Origin: DATIXD01 sp035518875
GTDB lineage: Bacteria > Pseudomonadota > Gammaproteobacteria > Methylococcales > Methylococcaceae
Assembly (NCBI GenBank): GCA_035518875.1
Contig: DATIXD010000319.1
Span: 1 to 34,972, forward strand
Direction of reading: 5' to 3'
Length of the DNA stretch: 34,972 nt
Part shown: in pieces, positions 30,340 through 34,972 of the stretch
How positions within the stretch are numbered: position 1 is the stretch's first letter
Layout of the letters: each line of letters begins with the position of its first letter
The notes under the pieces: generated by a model
Database searches by the model: none
Seen by the model: the letters and a program-made list of their open reading frames with translations, nothing else
What the model was told of the DNA's origin: nothing
Program-made: the position numbers and the translations under genes

Positions 30340-31287
30340 CTAGCCGACACCCGACACCGGGTCGGCCTGCTGCTGAAAAATCGGGAATTGGATATGGATG
30401 CGGCAGCCCTGGGCAAACTCGGGATCGATGTGGATGAAGCCGCGGTGTTGGTTGACCACTTCCTGGACCCAGGTCAGGCCCATGCCGGCATGGCGCCGGG
30501 CCACGCCGGCCTTGGTGCTGAAAAACGGCTCGAAGACCTTGATGCGCAAGTGCGCGGGAATGCCGGGCCCGGTGTCTTCGATGCACACATGAATCTCGGC
30601 GCCATCCGAGCAGGTGTAAAAGCACAGTTCCCGCCGCAGGCTGTCGCCGTGCTTCATGGCGTCGATCGCATTTTCGATGAGTTGCTTGAACACGGCGCGC
30701 AAGCGGTTCTCCAGTCCGTTCAGGAGGGGTAGTTCGGGGACGGAATGCCAGCCGACCACGATACCGTTTTGGCGCAGGGCAGCCGTCATGAGCGAGAGGG
30801 CGTCGTGCAGAACCTGGTTCAGGTTCACCGGCGCCGGACTTTCGGTATCGACCGGCGGAATGCTGTTCTTCATGGTCGCCAGGGAGGCTTGACCGGAATC
30901 GAGGATTTGCTGCAGGGCTCCAATGAGGGCGTCATGCTGATGATCCCCGTTGCGTCGCCGCAGTGTGTCTTGAGTGGCGGCGACAACATTGAGCGGGCCC
31001 TGCAACTGATAAAGGGCGCCAAACAGTGCCTCCCTCAGGCTCAGCAATTTTTCCTCTTCGGCCATGAGCGCCCGCAGTGCGTTGATGTGCAATTCCTCCT
31101 TGGCTTGCTGCCTAAGGGTACGAGCATCGCCCGTAGAATGGGCCGGATAGGACATGCCGGGGAAAAACCCATGGCGGGCATGGGGCGCCTTGATGCCGCC
31201 ACACGAGTCTTTGAGCTTTTGGCAAAAACGACTGATGATGCTCTGACGGCATGCTTCAGAAGGGAGGAAGGGAGGGACTTTCGGCAT
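30340..31287 (-). CDS. NifL-like C-terminal region lacking PAS sensor domains
   Basis: A 315-residue protein. From about residue 58 it matches the linker, H-domain-like and GHKL ATP-binding parts of NifL (ELHINALRALMAEEEKLLSLREALFGALYQLQGPLN; N-box QLIENAIDAM; G1 DTGPGIP; KVFEPFFSTK; HAGMGLTWVQEVV). NifL has two N-terminal PAS domains, the first with FAD; here they are absent and replaced by about 57 residues of unrelated sequence. The histidine-kinase phospho-acceptor position is Tyr (YQLQGPL). NifL inhibits NifA by direct binding, responding to redox, ADP and GlnK. nifA is not adjacent. The start could also be ATG 31155. Confidence 0.8.
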   Translation of the reverse strand: MPKVPPFLPSEACRQSIISRFCQKLKDSCGGIKAPHARHGFFPGMSYPAHSTGDARTLRQQAKEELHINALRALMAEEEKLLSLREALFGALYQLQGPLNVVAATQDTLRRRNGDHQHDALIGALQQILDSGQASLATMKNSIPPVDTESPAPVNLNQVLHDALSLMTAALRQNGIVVGWHSVPELPLLNGLENRLRAVFKQLIENAIDAMKHGDSLRRELCFYTCSDGAEIHVCIEDTGPGIPAHLRIKVFEPFFSTKAGVARRHAGMGLTWVQEVVNQHRGFIHIDPEFAQGCRIHIQFPIFQQQADPVSGVG

Positions 31288-31452
31288 GTAGGCTCACCAT
31301 CGAATGCTTGAAAGGGGGCGCCCTGAGAGAAGCATCGGACTCAAGAGCGTGATGCCTGGCACCGGCTAGCCCTGTTTTATCCGGAAGCCCGGCGATTTTT
31401 GGGCTAGATGCCATGGGATTCCTCCATGGGAGAACAAGACCTGCAATGGTGA

Positions 31453-31468
31453 GGCAAATAACGCGCCA
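31453..31468 (-). promoter_or_regulatory. Sigma-54 (-24/-12) promoter of the NifL-like gene
   Basis: On the minus strand TGGCGCGTTATTTGCC has GG-N10-GC and two mismatches to consensus. The predicted start is about 31443, giving a leader of about 155 nt to ATG 31287. Within this leader lies a short frame at ATG 31411 with a strong GGAGG site (51 codons, ending 31256 inside the NifL-like gene), which may be an upstream regulatory peptide or a relic of the lost N-terminus. Confidence 0.6.
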
Positions 31469-31522
31469 ATAGGGCGAATATCGGCTTGACCGGTTAACCG
31501 CGAATTTTTTCTTGCGAAGGCG

Positions 31523-31538
31523 TGTTGTGAATGCGACA
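31523..31538. promoter_or_regulatory. NifA-type site upstream of the NifL-like gene
   Basis: TGTTGTGAATGCGACA fits TGT-N10-ACA, about 88 bp upstream of the predicted minus-strand start and about 95 bp before the plus-strand gene at 31633. It could serve both. The plus side shows only a -24-like TGGCAC at 31599 without a matching -12. Confidence 0.55.
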
Positions 31539-31632
31539 AACGGGCATGCGCTTGTTGGCTGTCCGACATTGGCCGCCCAGCGGCGGACCCGTATTTCCTG
31601 GCACAAGCCCTCTTTTTAAATGGATAAAGACC

Positions 31633-32112
31633 ATGATCTATGTCGTTGAATTTCCCCATCAAGCGCATGCCTACGCATGGTTCGCCTTCGAAGAGCAGGA
31701 TTTCGCCCGCAAGGTTCAGGCTAGACACGCGGGCGATCGGACCCTATTTGCCGCAGCGACCCCGCGCCAGCAGCTCGAGAAGACCGGCCATACACCGGAT
31801 TCACCCGGCGCCCGTACCGAGTATGCCGGGATATTCGATCTCGCCGAAGAGTATGGCTGGGATACGGTGCTATACCGGGCTGATTACCTTTTGGGCGAGG
31901 GCGTTTATCAGGCCGAGCCGGCTTCCGAATTCGACGCCTGCGTCGCAGCCATCGCCCATGATCTGCGTGCGTGTCGGGTGTATCTGTCGGACGAAGCGGC
32001 GACGGCCGCGCTGTATCGGGATCCCCTCTATGACGGCCCAGAAGGGTTCCATGCGCACATGGCCCTGCGTGAGCAGCTGATTGCGCTGGAGGTCATTTCG
32101 GATGATTTGTAA
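31633..32112 (+). CDS. Uncharacterised 159-residue protein
   Basis: Not recognised. Soluble, acidic, with many aromatic residues: MIYVVEFPHQAHAYAWFAFEEQDFARKV near the start, then FDLAEEYGWDTVLYRADYLLGEGVYQAEPASEFDACV. No signal peptide or membrane helix. GGATAAAG precedes the ATG. The shared control region with the NifL-like gene, containing a NifA-type site, suggests a nitrogen-fixation role. Followed by a 54-residue gene after 11 bp. Confidence 0.75.
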   Translation: MIYVVEFPHQAHAYAWFAFEEQDFARKVQARHAGDRTLFAAATPRQQLEKTGHTPDSPGARTEYAGIFDLAEEYGWDTVLYRADYLLGEGVYQAEPASEFDACVAAIAHDLRACRVYLSDEAATAALYRDPLYDGPEGFHAHMALREQLIALEVISDDL

Positions 32113-32123
32113 GAGAGAAGGTC

Positions 32124-32288
32124 ATGACGGTTGAACAACTGATCGAAGCTTTGCTGAAAATGCCGAAAAACGCGGTCGTGCTCTACGAAGGCGACACCGG
32201 CTATGCACTGGTGGGTGCTGTGGATCTGCGGAAGAATGACAACGGGGTCCCGGATGAGGTGATATTGTTCCCCGATATGAGTGAGTGA
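32124..32288 (+). CDS. Small uncharacterised protein (54 aa)
   Basis: ATG 32124 is preceded by AAGAGAGAAGG and comes 11 bp after the previous stop. The product begins MTVEQLIEALLKMPKNAVVLYEG and continues YALVGAVDLRKN, ending EVILFPDMSE, a compact alpha/beta pattern with a sensible composition. It is very likely real and co-transcribed with the 159-residue gene. I do not know its function. Confidence 0.7.
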   Translation: MTVEQLIEALLKMPKNAVVLYEGDTGYALVGAVDLRKNDNGVPDEVILFPDMSE

Positions 32289-32554
32289 TTCGGTGGGGAA
32301 AGTGGGGCCGGGTTGTTGGCCCCGTCAGTGTTGGCCTACGGTCGGGTAATCTGAAGACAGCGTGCTCGGTTAGGCCTTGGGTTTCCCACCCTCCGAACAC
32401 ACGCGAGTATCTCCGGCCATCCATGGTAAGGCAAGTCTGACGAGGCAGAAGATGCGCGCCAAGGGAGGCCGATGTCACAATCACCGCAAGCTCGCCCGAC
32501 GGCATCGCAACTGCGACATATAGCGGGACACGCACCGGGTCCTCCTTTGCGTCG
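32289..32554. other. Intergenic region with GC hairpin
   Basis: It contains GGGGCC 32304-32309 / GGCCCC 32318-32323 just after the small gene, a possible terminator stem without a T run. A minus-strand frame crosses the region but overlaps the real 54-residue gene; I do not call it. Confidence 0.4.
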
Positions 32555-33028
32555 TTACGGCGAATGGATGGAGCAGTTCTTACGTAAGGCGATCAGTTGC
32601 GTTTCCTTCCAATCGAGCCGCCGGTAAAAATCAAGCGCCGGGCGGTTTTCGCGGTCGGCCAGCAGTTGCAGGCGAGTCAGCCCGTGTTGCGCGGCCCACG
32701 TTTCCAATGCCGCCATCAACTGCCGACCGACGCCGAACCCGCGCCGGTCAGATGCCACTACCACGTCTTCGATCAATCCGACAGAACCGCCTTCCGCAGT
32801 GGAAATCAACACCTGCAGGGTACAGAAGCCAATGACGCGTCCTCGTTCCTCCGCGACCCAGATATGGCAGCTAGGATTTTCCAACAAAAGGCGCAAGCCA
32901 CGTCCCTGCTTGACCGGGTCGCCCTGAAAGTCGGCTTCGATCGCGAACAAATCTTGCAGCAAGGCGACCAGGTCGGGGAGGTCTGATTCGAAGGCGAAGC
33001 GAATATGGCATGAGGGGATGTTCGACAT
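32555..33028 (-). CDS. GNAT-family N-acetyltransferase
   Basis: A 157-residue GNAT protein: HIRFAFESDLPDLVALLQDLFAIE (strand 1-helix 1), HIWVAEERGRVIGFCTLQVL, then the acetyl-CoA loop VVVASDRRGFGVGRQLMAALETWA (R-x2-G-x-G/A type) and ALDFYRRLDWKETQLI. The substrate cannot be told from sequence. No clear link to nitrogen fixation. Confidence 0.92.
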   Translation of the reverse strand: MSNIPSCHIRFAFESDLPDLVALLQDLFAIEADFQGDPVKQGRGLRLLLENPSCHIWVAEERGRVIGFCTLQVLISTAEGGSVGLIEDVVVASDRRGFGVGRQLMAALETWAAQHGLTRLQLLADRENRPALDFYRRLDWKETQLIALRKNCSIHSP

Positions 33029-33160
33029 CTCGGGTTAAACGTTTCAAGTAGGCATAGGATGACAGGGGCCGAACTCACGCGTTCCCATCCCATCGCATCC
33101 CCGGTTCCCAATAATTAGGCATGCCTAGATTCCCGTCGGCATGTTCGAAACGCACCAGGA

Positions 33161-33482
33161 TCATTTCCGGTCCGGCTCCTGTCCCGGACGGCTTTGCGTA
33201 CGATCGATCCGCTCGTATTGCTCCATCTCTCCCGGCAGCAGTTTACCGGTCGAGGATGGTTTCGCGAGTGCGGAACGCAATACGCGCGCGAGGTGCAGGC
33301 TCTCGCGCTGGGCGCCGTCATGGATCTGGTGGCGGCAGCTGGTGCCGTTGGCGATCACCAGCGTCTTGGGGCCGGCCTGCCGCACCTTCGGCAATAGCGA
33401 GAGCTCGGCCATTTGCATGGACACTTCATAATGCTCACTTTCCAGACCAAAGGCCCCCGCCATGCCGCAGCAGCTCGACCGG
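33161..33482 (-). pseudogene. 3' remnant of an FAD-linked oxidase / Fe-S oxidoreductase
   Basis: The minus frame reads SSCCGMAGAFGLESEHYEVSMQMAELSLLPKVRQAG then TLVIANGTSCRHQIHDG and HLARVLRSALA. This matches the C-terminal CCG-type domain end of large FAD/Fe-S oxidoreductases. Upstream of SSCCG the frame becomes unrelated and meets a stop within a few codons, exactly where REP-like copy A (33481-33514) begins. So the 5' part of the gene was lost there. Confidence 0.75.
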
Positions 33483-33514
33483 CGGAACCGCTATCGCGCT
33501 CTACCTTTACGCGG
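33481..33514. repeat. REP-like palindrome, copy A
   Basis: GGCGGAACCGCTATCGCG followed by CTCTACCTTTACGCGG. It is closely similar to copy B at 34233-34265 (GGCGGAAGCGCTACCGCG then TTCCGCCTTACGCGG). It marks the break point of the truncated oxidoreductase gene. Confidence 0.6.
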
Positions 33515-33527
33515 GTATATACGATCG

Positions 33528-33809
33528 TTAGGCGACCTGCTTCGCTGGCTTGTTGGGGCGGTGTGCCGGTGAGCCATGCAACATGCCTTCGACGCTGAGG
33601 TCTTCGTCGATATCGGGCCAGTGAATGCCCTGACCATCACCAACAATCTCGAAATGCTGCCGTTGCGCTGCGGTGGCTTCCGACAAGCGCCACGACCAGA
33701 TCAATGGAACGCTGATGGTTCGGCCGTCCAGGAGATGTGCAATAATTTCATCCTCCGTAATCTCAACATCACGTAGGCGGGGTTCCGCCACATTAACCAC
33801 AGTGTTCAT
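33528..33809 (-). CDS. DUF2442-family protein
   Basis: A 93-residue protein: VVNVAEPRLRDVEITEDEIIAHLLDGRTISVPLIWSWRLSEATAAQRQHFEIVGDGQGIHWPDIDEDLSVEGMLHG, the typical DUF2442 pattern (ending IHWPDIDEDLSV.GLL). ATG 33809 overlaps the DUF4160 gene by 17 bp. DUF4160-DUF2442 pairs are common and have been suggested to be toxin-antitoxin modules; that role is unproven here. Confidence 0.88.
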   Translation of the reverse strand: MNTVVNVAEPRLRDVEITEDEIIAHLLDGRTISVPLIWSWRLSEATAAQRQHFEIVGDGQGIHWPDIDEDLSVEGMLHGSPAHRPNKPAKQVA

Positions 33810-34029
33810 GCCAAGCCTCCAGGATTTTCGGTAGGTTGCTATCAATGAGTCTGCGAATGGCGAGGAGTTCCTTGGCAGTAAAGCCGCCATTTTTCGCCAA
33901 GTGAATCGGCTCCAGCCAGAATTTGCAGAGCAGCTTCTCCCGCTGCACGTGGACATGCTTCGGCTCGCCACAATCGAAGCTGTAGAAGAACAATCGATAG
34001 GGGCCAGGAATGCCTTTTACCGATGGCAT
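33793..34029 (-). CDS. DUF4160-family protein
   Basis: A 78-residue protein: MPSVKGIPGPYRLFFYSFDCGEPKHVHVQREKLLCKFWLEPIHLAKNGGF. It carries the DUF4160 signature GEPKHVHV and the C-terminal helical part (ELLAIRRLIDSNLPKILEAWHEHCG). It is coupled to DUF2442 by overlap. Its start also overlaps the 3' end of the truncated BrnT frame, so the two have been joined by a rearrangement. Confidence 0.88.
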   Translation of the reverse strand: MPSVKGIPGPYRLFFYSFDCGEPKHVHVQREKLLCKFWLEPIHLAKNGGFTAKELLAIRRLIDSNLPKILEAWHEHCG

Positions 34030-34205
34030 GTTCGCATTGCCAGCAAACTTCGATATGTTACAAACCGTTCCTCGTCTTCTGAGTGGTCAGGATCATGAGC
34101 GGTAGCAGAAAAGGAATCGCGTAATGCACTGGTTGCCTCCTCAAAGGTGATGCCATGCGTGCTTTGGTTAGCTGCTGCCTTTTTCGGATCCCGCTCAAAA
34201 TGCAT
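34017..34205 (-). pseudogene. Truncated BrnT-family toxin
   Basis: It begins MHFERDPKKAAANQSTHGITFEEATSALRDSF and continues HDPDHSEDEERFVTYRSLLAMRTCHR, clearly BrnT. It stops after 62 residues, where BrnT normally continues for about 30 more (the IISAR-type end). The last residues are out of family, as if the 3' part was replaced by the DUF4160 gene. No BrnA antitoxin follows. Probably inactive. Confidence 0.75.
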
Positions 34206-34232
34206 GTCGAATAGCTCTTGTTGCAATCATGC

Positions 34233-34265
34233 GGCGGAAGCGCTACCGCGTTCCGCCTTACGCGG
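34233..34265. repeat. REP-like palindrome, copy B
   Basis: GGCGGAA 34233-34239 pairs with TTCCGCC 34251-34257; overall it is similar to copy A at 33481-33514, in the same orientation. The two copies bracket the BrnT/DUF4160/DUF2442 block. Confidence 0.6.
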
Positions 34266-34347
34266 ATTGATGCGATAGCTAGGCAATTACAAGGCGGTAC
34301 GCCTTACCTCGACGGTGCAAATATCTTGAGCCCGTTCTCAATCCGTT

Positions 34348-34731
34348 TCACGGACCATATGGTCCACGCTTGTAGAGGTCTGGGGCCGAAACCCCCTTTG
34401 AAAAGGAATAGTCTCTGACTACGCCTTCTTTGTCGAGGAAGATCTTAAGTACGTCGGCTGTATTCCGCTCCTCACTGTATAGAACAACCGCCCAGCGGAA
34501 CTGCTTGCCGTAGAGATATGTCAGGACTTGCCTATCGCCCTGTGACTCGATTTGGTAGGGACTGCCGAACAACCTAAAAATGTCAACATGCGTACTTTTT
34601 CCAATGACGATTTTCGGGATATTATCCTCTGCAATGGGTGACCCTACTAACTGCCTATAAGCACAGCCAAACGACATCCCACCAATCAACAATAAGATTA
34701 TTAGCTTACTTAATACCGGTGCCCTTACCAT
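34348..34731 (-). CDS. Small lipoprotein
   Basis: A 127-residue protein with a signal peptide (MVRAPVLSKLIILLLIGGMSFGC) and a lipobox-like GMSFGC with Cys near residue 23, so probably anchored to a membrane by lipid. The mature part (IVIGKSTHVDIFRLFGSPYQIESQGDRQVLTYLYG) resembles the beta-alpha pattern of SmpA/OmlA (BamE-like) lipoproteins, with G-x-S-T-x-x-x-I-x-x-x-F-G-x-P. AT-richer than the nif-linked genes. Confidence 0.75.
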   Translation of the reverse strand: MVRAPVLSKLIILLLIGGMSFGCAYRQLVGSPIAEDNIPKIVIGKSTHVDIFRLFGSPYQIESQGDRQVLTYLYGKQFRWAVVLYSEERNTADVLKIFLDKEGVVRDYSFSKGVSAPDLYKRGPYGP

Positions 34732-34972
34732 AGTGTTTCTCCGAAAGTGTGTCGCGGTGATATAGCCAACTTCAAACTGCTCATGTCCTTAACGCCATTC
34801 CTGGCAAACGGGTAAAGGGAACCCGCACGTTACAGCCTGGTGTACCGCGCGAACCATGAATCAATATTCTTGAACGGGCTATTGCAGCCGAACAAGCGAT
34901 TGTATGTTTCTGCTTATCATACGACTTATGGATGATATGCAGAAAGCCTACCCCGATCATGTAACACGGGGG
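34732..34972. other. Right-edge stretch, nothing identified
   Basis: It should contain the promoter of the lipoprotein gene (minus strand). I see no gene; the last bases include CCCC/GGGG arms around GATCATGTAACAC that could be a hairpin cut by the window edge. Confidence 0.35.

Noticed and set aside
31599..31614. Plus-strand TGGCAC as sigma-54 promoter of the 159-residue gene
   Set aside because: The -12 half lacks GC, and the predicted start would leave only about 8 nt before the ATG, cutting the ribosome binding site.
32122..32535. Minus-strand frame of 137 codons
   Set aside because: It overlaps the well-supported 54-residue plus gene and its C-terminal half is Pro/Arg/His-rich; the N-terminal part looks more natural but could not be tied to any family.

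Overview
The window looks like chromosomal DNA of a high-GC diazotrophic gammaproteobacterium. It carries a six-subunit Rnf complex plus RnfH, a complete ISC iron-sulfur assembly set joined to nifV and nifW, a NifL-type C-terminal domain, and several sigma-54/NifA promoters that can be read by eye. NifL and Azotobacter-like accessory genes argue for Gammaproteobacteria. A methanotroph of the Methylococcaceae is my guess, not a demonstrated identity. nifHDK, nifEN, nifB and nifA are not in the window.

Layout. (1) 1-3.1 kb: the 3' end of an unknown gene, a stretch with palindromic repeats, then a tight CRISPR adaptation operon cas2-cas1-cas1'-cas2'. The second Cas1 has lost the catalytic Glu and His positions. 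No CRISPR array or effector gene is visible. (2) 3.3-9.0 kb: three NifA-type sites and a -24/-12 promoter in front of rnfABCDGEH (+). (3) 9.0-12.8 kb (+): a decayed bfd, a bacterioferritin, a TPR-like protein, three further uncharacterised proteins (one DUF4213/DUF364-like) and a 363-bp MITE-like inverted-repeat element. (4) 12.8-15.5 kb: an accessory island with three AT-richer small genes (-) and an Xre/RES toxin-antitoxin pair (+). (5) 15.5-29.4 kb (-): read from its promoter end, iscS-iscU-erpA-like-iscA-hscB-hscA-fdx-nifV-nifW, a thioredoxin-like [2Fe-2S] ferredoxin, a second TPR-like protein, a further ferredoxin, then grx-bolA-fmdB behind their own -24/-12 promoter, then an AAA+ ATPase, a small partner, an FAH-family enzyme, two unknown small proteins and a glutathione S-transferase. 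(6) 29.4-32.3 kb: a divergent control region with NifA sites serving iscS and a bfd gene, a PAS-less NifL-like protein with its own -24/-12 promoter, and two small unknown genes. (7) 32.5-35 kb: a GNAT acetyltransferase, a truncated oxidoreductase, a truncated BrnT with DUF4160 and DUF2442 genes bounded by two REP-like copies, and a lipoprotein.

How it fits together: Rnf uses the membrane ion gradient to drive electrons from NADH to ferredoxin. The nearby ferredoxins, Bfd/Bfr iron store, ISC assembly, Grx-BolA, homocitrate synthase (NifV) and NifW supply electrons, iron-sulfur clusters and homocitrate to nitrogenase. The repeated TGT-N10-ACA plus GG-N10-GC promoters place rnf, isc-nifVW, bfd and the NifL-like gene under one nitrogen-fixation circuit. 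The least explained items are the paired active/inactive Cas1 with two Cas2 proteins, the sensor-less NifL, the ISC (not NifUS) system under NifA control, and the AAA+ ATPase operon.
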